A stretch of 51,594 nt of DNA from positions 1 to 51,594 of the forward strand of contig QCLS01000009.1 in NCBI GenBank assembly GCA_003214355.1, given 5' to 3'. The translations under genes were made by a program, and so were the position numbers. The DNA comes from Prochlorococcus sp. AG-418-C09 (GTDB lineage Bacteria > Cyanobacteriota > Cyanobacteriia > PCC-6307 > Cyanobiaceae). The notes under the pieces were generated by a model. That model searched no databases, was not told the DNA's origin, and saw nothing but the letters and a program-made list of their open reading frames with translations. Positions 18,554 through 33,311 of the stretch are shown piece by piece (the first letter of the stretch is position 1; every line of letters begins with the position of its first letter).

Positions 18554-19147
18554 TTGTTCGAATCTCCAAGAATTTTATGGGAAGAGAATGCCTCTTTTTT
18601 TCTTACAAAGAATTCTCTTCCTGAGATTCCTGGTGCATGGAAGTTAATGCTTTTAGGAGATGGCAGCCCGACAAGGCATCTCCAACTTTTGACTGGGAAA
18701 GAAACACAAATCCAGCTCATAGGAATGAATATTGACCCATACTCAGCTAAAGATGGTCCGAGTGAAATTGACCAACTTGATGAACCATTAATTAGAAGAC
18801 AAGTATGGATTAAGAATGATGATCAAACATTGGCTTGGGCAGAAAGCTGGTGGAATAGTAAAGAGATTAATTTAAATTTAATAAATAGAAAACAACCCAT
18901 CTGGAAGAATCTAACTCGAGACAGATCTGAATTGTTTAGAGAAGTAGATGCTATTTCATTAGTTGAATCAGATTTATTAAAAAAAGAATTTAAATTGCAA
19001 GGTCCTTATTGGTCTAGAAATTACAGGTTTTTCAGAAATAAAAGACCTCTAACAATAATTAGAGAAGTATTTAATCCTCATATGGATAAATGGCTTGGGA
19101 AATCAGGAATTAATAAATTCTATGATTTATATTCTTCTTCTTCTTGA
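18554..19147 (+). CDS. Chorismate lyase, cyanobacterial type (4-hydroxybenzoate formation)
   Basis: 197 residues of the DUF98-type chorismate lyase family. It would cleave chorismate to 4-hydroxybenzoate and pyruvate, the first committed step of plastoquinone synthesis in cyanobacteria. Family-like segments are LMLLGDGSPTRHLQLLTG near residues 31-48, LDEPLIRRQVWI near 75-86, and YWSRNYRFFRNKRPLTIIRE in the C-terminal part. The first available start is TTG at 18554, 21 bases after mnmG. The C-terminus is a run of four Ser codons that overlaps the convergent gene (see 19127-19681). Confidence 0.8.
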   Translation: MFESPRILWEENASFFLTKNSLPEIPGAWKLMLLGDGSPTRHLQLLTGKETQIQLIGMNIDPYSAKDGPSEIDQLDEPLIRRQVWIKNDDQTLAWAESWWNSKEINLNLINRKQPIWKNLTRDRSELFREVDAISLVESDLLKKEFKLQGPYWSRNYRFFRNKRPLTIIREVFNPHMDKWLGKSGINKFYDLYSSSS

Positions 19148-19681
19148 TTTCGGTAGATTCCTAGTCTGCAAGTTGCCTTTCTGACCTTGAGTATTTACTT
19201 TGATAGATTCAGTTTCTAATTGAGATCTTTTCCATCTACTAATCTGAAAATCTGAATCATCAGGCCATTCGTCTTCTATTGCTTGGCTATAAGGTAATTG
19301 CTTTCTTTCAGCTACTTCATTATTCCCTAATTCTCTTAGTGATAATGCCTCTAAAGGTCTTTTGATAAATTGATTCGTTGATTGATCTAACTTATCTTGC
19401 CGAGAAAATGACTTGAAGTCCTGATTATTATCTTCGTAATCCCATTCCTCCTCATATTCATCTTCAAAAAAGGAATCAACTCTATTATTAACCCAATTAC
19501 GAACATTATTTGCGTTTCTGATTGAAAATTCTCTTATATTTGTTGGCCTTCTTTGACCTGGACGTGCTCCTGATACTCCATCAACAAATTGACGTCCTAC
19601 ATCAAGAAATTGTCCCATTTTCTTATCCAAATCAACTTTATCGAAGTTAATTTGATTATTTCTTCTATTAGAAATTGCCAT
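19127..19681 (-). CDS. Hypothetical charged protein
   Basis: 184 residues, no family recognised. The N-terminal third (KKMGQFLDVGRQFVDGVSGARPGQRR near residues 20-46, read with breaks) looks conserved-domain-like. The middle is strongly acidic (FFEDEYEEEWDYEDNN) and the C-terminus is basic, ending KSRRRRI. It is predicted soluble and partly disordered. Its last codons overlap the 3' end of the chorismate lyase gene by 21 bases on the opposite strand, and the SprT-like gene lies upstream on the same strand. Function unknown. Confidence 0.7.
   Translation of the reverse strand: MAISNRRNNQINFDKVDLDKKMGQFLDVGRQFVDGVSGARPGQRRPTNIREFSIRNANNVRNWVNNRVDSFFEDEYEEEWDYEDNNQDFKSFSRQDKLDQSTNQFIKRPLEALSLRELGNNEVAERKQLPYSQAIEDEWPDDSDFQISRWKRSQLETESIKVNTQGQKGNLQTRNLPKSRRRRI
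19132..19145. repeat. TTC triplet repeat shared by two convergent gene ends
   Basis: The run TTCTTCTTCTTCTT at 19132-19145 encodes four Ser codons (TCT, 19133-19144) just before the TGA of the plus-strand chorismate lyase, and four Arg codons (AGA) near the end of the minus-strand hypothetical protein. The codon boundaries coincide on both strands. Confidence 0.85.
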
Positions 19682-19760
19682 AATATCTATTTTATTATTA
19701 AATTACTCTAAACAATTTAGAAAAACCAATTTTAGAAACATAATCAAACTTTATTATTTA

Positions 19761-20288
19761 TTACTCGAATTTAATTAAACATTTTTTATTCCAAACACCA
19801 TTAAAAAAATGAACACAACATTTCTTACAGGCTAGATTCTTAACTCTTTTTCTATACATAAAGACCTCACCACAATTAATACATTGCCCCTTATATTTTA
19901 ATTCATTTCTAATTACGGGATAATTATGTTTTATGCTTATCTGAAAATTATTTTGCAAACTATTAATCTCTATCATCTTTCTTTGAAAATTTGGTCCATG
20001 AATCTCATTTATTTTTAAAATTCTATCCACCCAAGCATGAATCATTTCATGACATAATGTGCTTTGAATTTCATTTAATGGTAAATTTTCTAATATTGGC
20101 TTGGACAAAATTATTTCAGAACTTATTATTCCACCAACTTTTTTCCTCTTATATATACCAGCAGTTGTTTTTAATCTGTTATCACTCCATCTCAAATTCA
20201 CTATTGGCTGTTGATTACTTATTAAAGAGTTTTCAAAAAACATCTTATTAAATTTGTAGAATATAGGTATTAAAGGAATTACAGTCAT
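19761..20288 (-). CDS. SprT-like zinc metallopeptidase-family protein
   Basis: 175 residues. The zinc motif CHEMIHAW near residues 80-87 supplies the HExxH ligands and catalytic Glu, with a third His likely in IHGPNFQRKM about 13 residues later. A C-terminal zinc ribbon has two Cys pairs, CINCGE and CKKC. This is the SprT/Spartan fold; the human relative degrades DNA-protein crosslinks, but bacterial roles are poorly known. No signal peptide is visible, so it is probably cytoplasmic. It is divergent from 20370-20792 across 81 bases. Confidence 0.88.
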   Translation of the reverse strand: MTVIPLIPIFYKFNKMFFENSLISNQQPIVNLRWSDNRLKTTAGIYKRKKVGGIISSEIILSKPILENLPLNEIQSTLCHEMIHAWVDRILKINEIHGPNFQRKMIEINSLQNNFQISIKHNYPVIRNELKYKGQCINCGEVFMYRKRVKNLACKKCCVHFFNGVWNKKCLIKFE

Positions 20289-20369
20289 ATTGAATTAAAT
20301 TTAGTTTTATTTTGACAAAAAAACCAACAAAATTGATTTATTTTCTTAAAGTGAGTTAAAACAATTATT

Positions 20370-23020
<2,651 letters not shown>

Positions 23021-23024
<4 letters not shown>

Positions 23025-23626
23025 TTCTTACTTGAGTCTGATAAATAATCATTTGCGTACTTAACAATAAAATAAAAGATAAAAGCTGTGGCTATAAAGC
23101 TGATAACAGTAAATACTAGATTATCATTCGCAGATATATTTCTAAGATCACTGAAATCTTTGGCCAAGTGACCTAATGAGCAATATAAGTAAGTTCCAGG
23201 TAATATAAAAAATAAACCTAATGAAAAATCTTTAAAACTAATTTTATTGCAACCATAAAAATAATTTAAAATACTAAATGGAAAGATTGGAGATAATCTT
23301 GTCAAAATAACTAGTTTCAATCCACCTTTTTTAAGTATTTCAATTAACAGTGGATAGGCAGAGTAATTGCTAATAAATTTATTTATTCTTTTAGAAAAAA
23401 AATATTGAGCAATAAAAAATGAAAGCGATGCTCCACAAAAAGCACTAATAAAAACAATCAAAGATCCCAATAAAGAACCATACAAAAAACCGGATAATAA
23501 TGAAAGCCAAGATGCAGGTAATAAGAAAATAACTGAAAAAATATATATTAAAAAAAATACTAATATTCCAAAACTAGAATTGAAATAAGTTATGAAATGT
23601 GTAATGTAATCAAAAAAAGAAGACAT
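23021..23626 (-). CDS. VTT-domain (TVP38/TMEM64, DedA-related) membrane protein
   Basis: 201 residues with about five or six hydrophobic segments. The diagnostic VTT features are FISAFCGASLSFFIAQYFF near residues 58-77 and LTRLSPIFPFSILNYFYG near 107-125, which match the R-x-S-P-x-x-P-F and N-Y-x-x-G pattern of the family. Members are lipid scramblase-like or transport-related proteins of the inner membrane; substrate here is unknown. It starts 2 bases after the valS stop on the same strand, so it is probably translated from the valS transcript. Confidence 0.87.
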
Positions 23627-23628
23627 TA

Positions 23629-26382
23629 TTAAAGCATATCTAATTTTTTATTAATAATAGAAAATTTTGATTTTGCTTCTTTTAAATTATTCTTACAATC
23701 TTCCACAACTGCTTTAGGAGCTTTTTCAATAAAACTTTTATTAGCTAATCTTTTATTTAAATTAATAATTTCAATATTAACCTTTTCAAGATCTTTATTA
23801 ATACGCTCTCTTAAACTATCTATATTTATAAGATCCTCGAAAGGAAGATAAACTTCTAAATCTCCAACTATGCCAGAAAAAGATTTAGAAAATCTTTCTT
23901 TATTAAAATCATTCTCTAAAACGATTACAACCTCATATGTTTTAGTTAGATTTTTAATATCTGCAATTAAAAGCTTTAAAAAATTTAATGTATCCTCATT
24001 GGATGAAACTAAATATACAGATGACTTCTGTGATGGTTTCAAACCTAATTCAATTCTTAAATTTCTGATCAAACGAATAATTTCAAAAAACTTATTAAAA
24101 GATTTCTCTATTTTGATATCTAAAAATTGTCTTTGTATCTCTGGCCAAGGCTCTAATGAAAGTAATTCATTACTAGGTTTATTATTCAAAGCATGCCACA
24201 ATTCCTCAGTAATATGAGGCATGAAAGGATTCATCATTATAAGAATCTCATTTAATACATGAATTAAAATAATTTCTGATGTTTCTTGATTGTTAACTGA
24301 TGAGTCGTTAAATCTTGGTTTTAAAAACTCAACATACCAATCACAAAAATCATTCCAAGCAAACTCATATATTAATTTGGCAGCCTCACCAAGCTTATAT
24401 AAATCTAATAATTTGGTCATTGAGTCTTTTACTTGATTTAATCTGGATAAAATCCACCTATCAGATAAATCAAGATTGTTATTTTGAAATATCTTTTTTG
24501 ATATTCCAGACTGAACATCTATATTTAACAAAGTAAATTTTGTAGCGTTCCAGAGCTTATTAGCAAAATTCCTAGATGCTTCAACAGTTGATGAGGTTTT
24601 ATTTTTTCTATCAAAATCAAGTCTTATGTCTTGCCCAGCGCCGGCAACTTCTCTAATCAAGGCGAAACGTAATGCGTCAGAACCATATTTATCAATAAGA
24701 AGTAAAGGATCAATACCATTTCCAGCACTTTTACTCATTTTTTTATTATTTTCATCCCTAACCAATCCATGAATATAAACATCATTAAATGGCATTTGAT
24801 TAGTAAATGTATTACCCATCATTGTCATTCTAGCGACCCAGAAAAAAATAATATCAAAGCCTGTCACTAATAGACTGTTTGGATACCATTTTTGGAAATC
24901 TTGGTCTAACTGATTCGGCCAGCCCAAAGTCGAAAAAGGCCATAGGCTACTAGAAAACCAAGTATCTAAGACATCTTTATCTCTAACAATATTGATATCT
25001 AAACCATACTTTTCATATGCTAATTTACGAGCCTCATCTTCATTATGAGCAACTATATAGGGAGTATCCTGTTTGATGCTAGTCTCATTTTTATTTAAAA
25101 CATACCATGCAGGTATTTGATGTCCCCACCATAGTTGTCTACTAATACACCAATCATTAATATTAATTAGCCAATCCTTATAAACTTTTTCCCATCTGAA
25201 AGGTATAAATTGGGGTTGATTATCATCTAATTTATTAAGACAACTTGAAGCAATACCATCCATTTTTAAAAACCACTGAGTTGAAAGAAGTGGCTCAATG
25301 GGTACTTTACCTCTGTCAGAAAAAGGAACTGTATGAGAATACTCTTCAATCTTTGTTAGTAGCCCTAAGTCATCTAAATCCTGAATAATTCTTTTCCTTG
25401 CATCAAACCTATCCATATTTCGAAATTTACCCGCATTTTCATTCAACGTTCCATCTTTATTCATTATATTTATTTGATCTAAGTTGTGTCTTTTTCCTAT
25501 TTCAAAATCATTAGGATCATGAGCAGGAGTAACTTTCACACATCCAGTACCAAAATTTTTATCAACATGAGTATCAGCAACTATTGGGATCTCACGATCA
25601 ACAAAAGGGACCTTTACTTTTTTTCCGATGAATTCTTTATATCTTGCATCATCAGGATTTACTGCTATTGCCGTATCCCCTAATAAAGTTTCCGGCCTGG
25701 TTGTTGCAACTTCAAGATATGTTTCAGGCAAAGGATTCCCTTGTGAAATCAAAGGATATTTAAAATGCCATAGATGTCCTTTTACTTCTTGCATTTCCAC
25801 CTCAAGATCACTTACGGCAGACTGAGAGGATGGGCACCAATTCACTAAATATTCACCCCTATAAATTAAATTTTGCTGATGAAGAAGTATGAAGGCCTCT
25901 ACAACTGCTTTATTTAACTGATCATCGAGAGTAAAACGTTCCCTTTCCCAATCCACTGAGTATCCCATACTTTTGAGTTGAGAAACTATCTTGCCGCCAC
26001 TTTCCTTTTTCCATTCCCAACACCTTTTTAAAAAATCCTCTCTGCCTATATTTTCTCTTGAATTACCCTCTTTGATTAATTTTCTCTCAAGTATTGTTTG
26101 GACAGCAATAGATGCATGATCAGTACCTGGAAGACACAAGACATTTTTTCCTTTAAGTCTATTGAATCTTACTATTACATCAATTAAAGCTGTATTAAAT
26201 GCATGCCCCATGTGGAGAGAGCCTGTTACATTAGGAGGAGGTATGACTATACAAAATGGATCGCCCTCTTTATTAGAATCGGCATTAAAAGCATTAAGTA
26301 ATTGCCAATTAGTCTGCCATTTGTTTTCTACTTCTAAAGGTAAATAATTTTTTAAACTCAATTCTTTTTTTGAATCACTCAT
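23629..26382 (-). CDS. valS: Valyl-tRNA synthetase
   Basis: ValRS charges tRNA-Val and edits misactivated Thr. The 917-residue class I synthetase has the HIGH-type motif PPNVTGSLHMGHAFN near residues 48-62, the editing (CP1) domain with ATTRPETLLGDTAIAVNP, and KKMSKSAGNGIDP near 545-557. The C-terminus from about residue 850 is a Lys/Glu-rich coiled coil, including LEKVNIEIINLNKRLANKSF, normal for ValRS. The gene lies 141 bases downstream of tRNA-Val(UAC) on the same strand. The start MSDSKKELSLKNYLP gives normal length. Confidence 0.98.
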   Translation of the reverse strand: MSDSKKELSLKNYLPLEVENKWQTNWQLLNAFNADSNKEGDPFCIVIPPPNVTGSLHMGHAFNTALIDVIVRFNRLKGKNVLCLPGTDHASIAVQTILERKLIKEGNSRENIGREDFLKRCWEWKKESGGKIVSQLKSMGYSVDWERERFTLDDQLNKAVVEAFILLHQQNLIYRGEYLVNWCPSSQSAVSDLEVEMQEVKGHLWHFKYPLISQGNPLPETYLEVATTRPETLLGDTAIAVNPDDARYKEFIGKKVKVPFVDREIPIVADTHVDKNFGTGCVKVTPAHDPNDFEIGKRHNLDQINIMNKDGTLNENAGKFRNMDRFDARKRIIQDLDDLGLLTKIEEYSHTVPFSDRGKVPIEPLLSTQWFLKMDGIASSCLNKLDDNQPQFIPFRWEKVYKDWLININDWCISRQLWWGHQIPAWYVLNKNETSIKQDTPYIVAHNEDEARKLAYEKYGLDINIVRDKDVLDTWFSSSLWPFSTLGWPNQLDQDFQKWYPNSLLVTGFDIIFFWVARMTMMGNTFTNQMPFNDVYIHGLVRDENNKKMSKSAGNGIDPLLLIDKYGSDALRFALIREVAGAGQDIRLDFDRKNKTSSTVEASRNFANKLWNATKFTLLNIDVQSGISKKIFQNNNLDLSDRWILSRLNQVKDSMTKLLDLYKLGEAAKLIYEFAWNDFCDWYVEFLKPRFNDSSVNNQETSEIILIHVLNEILIMMNPFMPHITEELWHALNNKPSNELLSLEPWPEIQRQFLDIKIEKSFNKFFEIIRLIRNLRIELGLKPSQKSSVYLVSSNEDTLNFLKLLIADIKNLTKTYEVVIVLENDFNKERFSKSFSGIVGDLEVYLPFEDLINIDSLRERINKDLEKVNIEIINLNKRLANKSFIEKAPKAVVEDCKNNLKEAKSKFSIINKKLDML

Positions 26383-26523
26383 CTTTAATTATCAGATCCT
26401 TTACAGTGTATTTATTTTATTATTGATTAGTGCAAATAAATGAAAATAATTTATTTTAAAAAAATTTGGAAATAATTTAAATGGCCTTCAAGATAAGAAT
26501 CTATTTAAAATTAATTTCTTAAA

Positions 26524-26595
<72 letters not shown>

Positions 26596-26722
26596 TCAAC
26601 ATAACTATTCTAATAGATCAAGTAAAATTTTTTAATAATAATTTTCAAATATTTAATGATTAAAGCAAAATTGAATTAATTTGATATCCAGTTATATGTT
26701 CTATCATCAAGATTAAAAACAA

Positions 26723-26821
26723 ATGAATAATTTATCAGAAGATTTACCTTTATCAAAGAATATACCAATGATAAGATTAAAGAGCACAGCAAAAAAGAAA
26801 TTAGCAAAATCAGGCAAATAG
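26723..26821 (+). CDS. Possible 32-residue small ORF upstream of speE
   Basis: An ATG at 26723 opens 32 codons ending TAG at 26821, 35 bases before speE and in the same orientation. The peptide begins MNNLSEDLPLSKNIPM and ends with the Lys-rich RLKSTAKKKLAKSGK. The contrast between an acidic start and a basic end, and the lack of other genes in this 261-base spacer, make it worth marking. It could be a short protein or a leader peptide, or chance; no ribosome binding site is evident. Confidence 0.3.
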   Translation: MNNLSEDLPLSKNIPMIRLKSTAKKKLAKSGK

Positions 26822-26856
26822 TTACCAACAATTTGCAATAAAATTCCTAAAAAACC

Positions 26857-27708
26857 ATGTCATTTAAACAAGTTTGGTCAGATGAAATACATCAAGATTC
26901 AAGATATGGCATTAAAGGAGAAATATTAGTTAATCATAAAAGTAAATATCAAGAAATTATTATCATAAAAACAAAAAACAATGGCAATGCTCTAATGCTT
27001 GATGGATGTTGGATGACTTCTGACAAAGAAGAAAAATATTATCATGAGTGTCTAGTTCATCCTGCATTAAGCAGCTATGAAGATCCTGCTAAAATATTAA
27101 TTATAGGCGGAGGTGATGGAGGTACAGCAAGAGAATGTTTGAAATACAAAAAGGTTTCAAGCATAGACTTAGTAGAAATTGACAAAGATGTCATTGATTT
27201 GTCTAAAAAGTACTTAAAAAATACAGGGCAAGAAGCTTGGAAAGACATACGTTTGAAAATTCATATTTGCGATGGTATGGAATGGGTAAAAGAAATTCAT
27301 AATAATTACTATGACATCATATTAGTAGATTGTTCTGATCCAAAAGAACATTCAAACGTTTTATTTAGTTTAAGTTTTTATCGGGAATGTAAGAGAATAC
27401 TTAAACAGAATGGGATTTTTGCTACTCAAAGTGAATCACCGGAGGCATTCAAAGATGCCCATTTGAATATTATTAATTCTGTTAAAAAAGTTTTTAGTAT
27501 TCAATCAACTCTTTACTCCTGCGTACCTATTTATCCAAGCGGAATATGGAGCTGGACATTCGCTTCAGACAATAAGCATGACTTTCTTAGTAAAAAATAT
27601 AAGAATATTGAAACGATAGAAAAAAGTTGTGAAATATGGAACTTAAATTATCAATCAGGAGGTTTTAAAATGATGCCAAACAAGATCTTAAAAGTCCTAG
27701 ATGAATAA
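26857..27708 (+). CDS. speE: Spermidine synthase
   Basis: SpeE transfers an aminopropyl group from decarboxylated S-adenosylmethionine to putrescine. The 283-residue protein has the Rossmann-like motif IIGGGDGGTARECLKY near residues 84-100 and the active-site segment ILVDCSDPKEHS near 152-163, with the usual Asp residues. N-terminal beta strands and length are normal. speB follows after 2 bases, so the enzyme that makes putrescine and the one that uses it are coupled. Confidence 0.95.
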   Translation: MSFKQVWSDEIHQDSRYGIKGEILVNHKSKYQEIIIIKTKNNGNALMLDGCWMTSDKEEKYYHECLVHPALSSYEDPAKILIIGGGDGGTARECLKYKKVSSIDLVEIDKDVIDLSKKYLKNTGQEAWKDIRLKIHICDGMEWVKEIHNNYYDIILVDCSDPKEHSNVLFSLSFYRECKRILKQNGIFATQSESPEAFKDAHLNIINSVKKVFSIQSTLYSCVPIYPSGIWSWTFASDNKHDFLSKKYKNIETIEKSCEIWNLNYQSGGFKMMPNKILKVLDE

Positions 27709-27710
27709 CA

Positions 27711-28610
27711 ATGTCTGAAACAAATTTATTTGATAAAGAAGGTTCTATATTTATGGGAGCCCATCAAAACATAAAAGGTTCTTTAATTGGAATTTTTGGC
27801 GTGAATTATGATGGAACAACCTCTTTTAAACCGGGAGCAAGATTTGGTCCAGCAGCAATTAGAAATGTGAGTCAATGTCTTGAAACATATTGTCCAGTAT
27901 TAAAAAAAGATTTAGAAGCTATTCAGTATTGTGATTTAGGATCACTAAAAATCAACTTAAATGAAGCTATAAAAGTAATTAATAAAGTTGAATTAGCTAC
28001 CAATTATCTAGTATCCAATAATCTAAAACCATTAGTTTTTGGAGGTGAACATTCAATTACCTCTGGAATCGTTAAAGGATTAGTTAAGAAATTTCCAAAC
28101 CTAGTTCTTATACAACTAGACGCGCATGCTGATTTTAGAGAAAGTTATCTAGATAATATCAATAGTCATGCCTGCACAATGAAAAGGTGTTTAGAAACTT
28201 TACCAATGAAAAAGATTTTTCAAATTGGTATCAGAAGTGGAACAAAAAAAGAATTTATAGAAATGAAAGAAAATAATCAACTAATAGAATTTAAATCTGG
28301 TGATACTTGCCATTTGCTAGAAAAAACATTATCCCCATTCAAAAAATTCCCTATCTACTTTACAATCGATTTAGATTGGTTTGATCCAAGTCTATTGCCT
28401 GGAACAGGAACTCCAGAACCAGGTGGTTTTTTTTGGCATGATTTTGAGAAAATAATTCAGACTATCCAAGAATTTAATATTGTTGGTGCAGATATAGTTG
28501 AGTTATCACCTGATATTGATCCAAGCGGTGTAAGTAGTGTAGTGGCGGCAAAAGTTGCTAGAAGCTTAATTATGACTTTAGACAAAGATTCTAAAAAAGA
28601 ATTAATTTAA
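27711..28610 (+). CDS. speB: Agmatinase (arginase/ureohydrolase family)
   Basis: Agmatinase hydrolyses agmatine to putrescine and urea with two Mn ions. The 299-residue protein has all ligand motifs of the ureohydrolase family: FGGEHSITSG, IQLDAHADFRESY, and TIDLDWFDPSLLPGTGTPEP. The first part (VNYDGTTSFKPGARFGPAAIR) is also typical. Arginase and agmatinase are hard to separate from sequence; the speE neighbour favours agmatinase. The released urea could supply urease-type nitrogen metabolism. gcvT follows 32 bases downstream. Confidence 0.88.
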   Translation: MSETNLFDKEGSIFMGAHQNIKGSLIGIFGVNYDGTTSFKPGARFGPAAIRNVSQCLETYCPVLKKDLEAIQYCDLGSLKINLNEAIKVINKVELATNYLVSNNLKPLVFGGEHSITSGIVKGLVKKFPNLVLIQLDAHADFRESYLDNINSHACTMKRCLETLPMKKIFQIGIRSGTKKEFIEMKENNQLIEFKSGDTCHLLEKTLSPFKKFPIYFTIDLDWFDPSLLPGTGTPEPGGFFWHDFEKIIQTIQEFNIVGADIVELSPDIDPSGVSSVVAAKVARSLIMTLDKDSKKELI

Positions 28611-28642
28611 ATTTATATAAATATTTAAAATCAAGATAATTT

Positions 28643-29752
28643 ATGCAAATGCTAAAAAGTCCTATTTATGCTAAATATTTGGAATTTAATCCAAAGCTAG
28701 TAAATTTCGCTGGCTGGGAGATGCCAGTTACATTTTCTAGCTTGATACAAGAACATAATTCAGTGAGAGATTCCGCGGGATTTTTTGATATTTCTCATAT
28801 GGGAGTAATCTCTATTAAAGGATTAAATCCTAAAGATCATATTCAAAAATTTTTTCCGACTAACATTCACTCAATTTCCAAAGGCCAAGCTTGTTATACG
28901 GTCTTATTGAATCATAAGGGAGGTATTATTGATGACTTAATTATTTATGACCTTGGTACTCAAGAAGATAATTACTCGGAAATATTTTTAATTGTCAATG
29001 CCAGTAGATATAAGATTGATTTAAATTGGATTACAAAAAATATAAATACTAAAGAATTAACTATTTCAGATGCCAAGAATGGAAAAGCTCTTTTAGCTAT
29101 ACAAGGAAAAAATTCATTTAAATATTTTGAAGATTGGTCAAAATATTCTATTGCTCATTTATCAAGTTTTGGATGCGAATATACAACTATCAAGAATGTC
29201 TCTGAAGAAAAAATATTTTTATCTAAAACTGGCTATACAGGAGAGGATGGTCTAGAAATCTTATTAAATCCTAATTTAGCTTTAGATCTATGGGATTACC
29301 TGATCTCAAGAAATGTTTTACCTTGCGGATTAGGCGCAAGAGATACACTTAGATTAGAAGCTGGTCTTCACTTGTATGGTAAAGACTTAACAGAGGAAAT
29401 AAACCCATATGAATCAGGTTTAGGATGGGTTGTAAATCTTGAAAATTATCATGATTTTTTTGGAAGAAAAGCATTAGAAGAAATATCAGTTAATGGTATA
29501 AAGAAAAAACTAATTGGTATTGAAATGCAGGATAAAGCGATTGGAAGAGAAGGATGCGAAATTTTTTCTGGTGATAAACATATTGGATATATAACTAGCG
29601 GCAGTTGGTCTCCCTCACTAGGAAAAGCTATAGGATTTGCTTACATCAATATTGAATATTTAGAATTAAATAAAGAGGTAGAAGTATTGATAAGAGGAAA
29701 AAAATATAAGGCGATTATTTCAAAAAGAACTTTCTATAAAAAAAATGTTTAA
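28643..29752 (+). CDS. gcvT: Aminomethyltransferase, glycine cleavage T-protein
   Basis: GcvT releases ammonia from the aminomethyl-lipoyl arm of GcvH and makes 5,10-methylenetetrahydrofolate. The 369-residue protein has the expected [12 protein letters not shown] near residue 20, [13 protein letters not shown] near 45-58, [14 protein letters not shown] near 193-207 and [17 protein letters not shown] near 229-245. Length is normal. It is separated from gcvP and gcvH (8259-11603) and instead follows speE-speB. The start has a second Met two codons in (MLKSPIY) that could also be used. Confidence 0.96.
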   Translation: MQMLKSPIYAKYLEFNPKLVNFAGWEMPVTFSSLIQEHNSVRDSAGFFDISHMGVISIKGLNPKDHIQKFFPTNIHSISKGQACYTVLLNHKGGIIDDLIIYDLGTQEDNYSEIFLIVNASRYKIDLNWITKNINTKELTISDAKNGKALLAIQGKNSFKYFEDWSKYSIAHLSSFGCEYTTIKNVSEEKIFLSKTGYTGEDGLEILLNPNLALDLWDYLISRNVLPCGLGARDTLRLEAGLHLYGKDLTEEINPYESGLGWVVNLENYHDFFGRKALEEISVNGIKKKLIGIEMQDKAIGREGCEIFSGDKHIGYITSGSWSPSLGKAIGFAYINIEYLELNKEVEVLIRGKKYKAIISKRTFYKKNV

Positions 29753-29807
29753 CTAAATTAACCCACAAAGAATTATTATAAATTATTAAATATAAAACTT
29801 ACTCTAA

Positions 29808-31607
29808 ATGCGTAACAAAATTTGTGAAGAGCTAAATACTTCTGATATTGGCAAAAGTGTTGATCTTTGCGGGTGGGTAGATCGCAGAAGAGATCATGGA
29901 GGAGTAATTTTTATAGATCTAAGAGACCATAGTGGATTTCTTCAACTGACATTTAATCCTGAAGATGGAGAAACAATTTTTAAAAGAGCAGAAAGCTTGC
30001 GTAATGAAACAGTTATTCGAGTTAGTGGGATTGTCAATAAAAGACCAATTGAGTCAATCAATCCAAACCTTAGTACTGGAAAATTAGAATTAAATGTAAA
30101 AGAATTAATAATTCTCAATCAAATTAAAGGGAATCTACCTTTTCCAGTATCAATTCATGATTATGAGAATACTAAAGAGGAACTAAGAATTAAATATAGA
30201 TATCTAGACTTAAGAAGAGGAAAATTAATTAATAATTTAAAAACAAGACATAAAATTATAAAAGTTGCTAGAGAATTCCTAGATTTGAAAGGTTTTACAG
30301 AAGTAGAAACACCTCTTTTAACTAAATCCACTCCCGAAGGGGCAAGAGATTTTCTTGTACCTTCAAGACTCTCGAAAGGAGAATTTTTCGCACTTCCTCA
30401 ATCACCACAGTTATTTAAACAACTTTTAATGATAGGAGGCCTAAATAAGTATTATCAAATTGCTAAATGTTTTCGAGATGAGGATTTAAGAGCAGACAGG
30501 CAGCCAGAATTCACTCAATTAGACATAGAAATGAGTTTTATAAATGAAGAGCAAATAATAGAATTTAATGAAAAATTAATAAAGAAAATATGGAAAGAAG
30601 TATTGAATATTGATTTAGATAGAAATTTTCCACGAATGACATGGAAAGAAGCTATGAAAAACTATGGAACCGATAGGCCTGATACAAGATATGAAATGCT
30701 ATTGAAAGACGTTGGAAATATATTAGGTGAAATTGGATTTAATATTTTCACAAAAGCCATAAAGAATGGAGGATCTATTAAATGTATTACTGTAAAAAAT
30801 GGCAATTCCAAAATCAGTAACGTAAGAATTAAGCCTGGAGGAGATATTTTTCAAGTTGCCCAAGATGCAGGCGCTGGTGGACTTGCTTTTATAAAAGTAA
30901 AGGAAAACGATATTGAAACAATTGGTGCAATCAAAAATAATCTGAATGAATCTATCATTTCAAAACTATTAGAAATAACTTCAGCTGAAAATGGAGATTT
31001 AATACTTTTAGGAGCTGGAAAAACTGAAGTTGTTAATCAATCCCTTGATAGAGTAAGGCAATATATAGCCAAAGAGCTAAATTTGATTGATGTTAATAAG
31101 AGATGGAATTTCTTATGGATTACAGATTTCCCTATGTTTGAGAAAAATGAAGATGAAAACAGATTAGAAGCCTTACATCATCCTTTCTGCTGTCCAAAAA
31201 ATATCACTATAAAAGATTCAAATGATGATGAAGATTTGTTGGAAAAGTCAACTGCTCAAGCTTATGACTTGGTTCTTAATGGTTTAGAACTTGGTGGTGG
31301 TTCTATTAGAATTCACGAGTCGAGAATGCAAAAAGAGATTTTAAAAAAAGTCGGTTTATCAGATGAAGAGATTAAAGAAAAATTTGGATTCTTAATAGAA
31401 GCGTTGGAAATGGGTGCTCCCCCTCATGGAGGCATTGCATTTGGCCTTGATAGAATAACAATGCTAATTCTTGGAGAAGACTCTATTAGAGAAACAATAG
31501 CTTTTCCAAAAAATCAGCAATCAAAATGTTTACTAACCGACGCACCTTCAAATGTCTCTAATTCACAACTAAAAGAATTAGATATTGAGATAACCATTGA
31601 AGAATAA
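29808..31607 (+). CDS. aspS: Aspartyl-tRNA synthetase, bacterial type
   Basis: AspRS charges tRNA-Asp. The 599-residue class II enzyme has an N-terminal OB-fold anticodon domain ([19 protein letters not shown]), motif 2 [19 protein letters not shown] near residues 220-240, the bacterial GAD insertion domain (about 300-420), and motif 3 [19 protein letters not shown] near 535-553. The length and GAD insert mark the bacterial type; whether it also charges tRNA-Asn cannot be decided by eye. The plus-strand run continues with pyrG after 75 bases. Confidence 0.97.
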   Translation: MRNKICEELNTSDIGKSVDLCGWVDRRRDHGGVIFIDLRDHSGFLQLTFNPEDGETIFKRAESLRNETVIRVSGIVNKRPIESINPNLSTGKLELNVKELIILNQIKGNLPFPVSIHDYENTKEELRIKYRYLDLRRGKLINNLKTRHKIIKVAREFLDLKGFTEVETPLLTKSTPEGARDFLVPSRLSKGEFFALPQSPQLFKQLLMIGGLNKYYQIAKCFRDEDLRADRQPEFTQLDIEMSFINEEQIIEFNEKLIKKIWKEVLNIDLDRNFPRMTWKEAMKNYGTDRPDTRYEMLLKDVGNILGEIGFNIFTKAIKNGGSIKCITVKNGNSKISNVRIKPGGDIFQVAQDAGAGGLAFIKVKENDIETIGAIKNNLNESIISKLLEITSAENGDLILLGAGKTEVVNQSLDRVRQYIAKELNLIDVNKRWNFLWITDFPMFEKNEDENRLEALHHPFCCPKNITIKDSNDDEDLLEKSTAQAYDLVLNGLELGGGSIRIHESRMQKEILKKVGLSDEEIKEKFGFLIEALEMGAPPHGGIAFGLDRITMLILGEDSIRETIAFPKNQQSKCLLTDAPSNVSNSQLKELDIEITIEE

Positions 31608-31610
31608 TAA

Positions 31611-33293
<1,683 letters not shown>

Positions 33294-33311
33294 AATTTAG
33301 TCTTTATAAAA

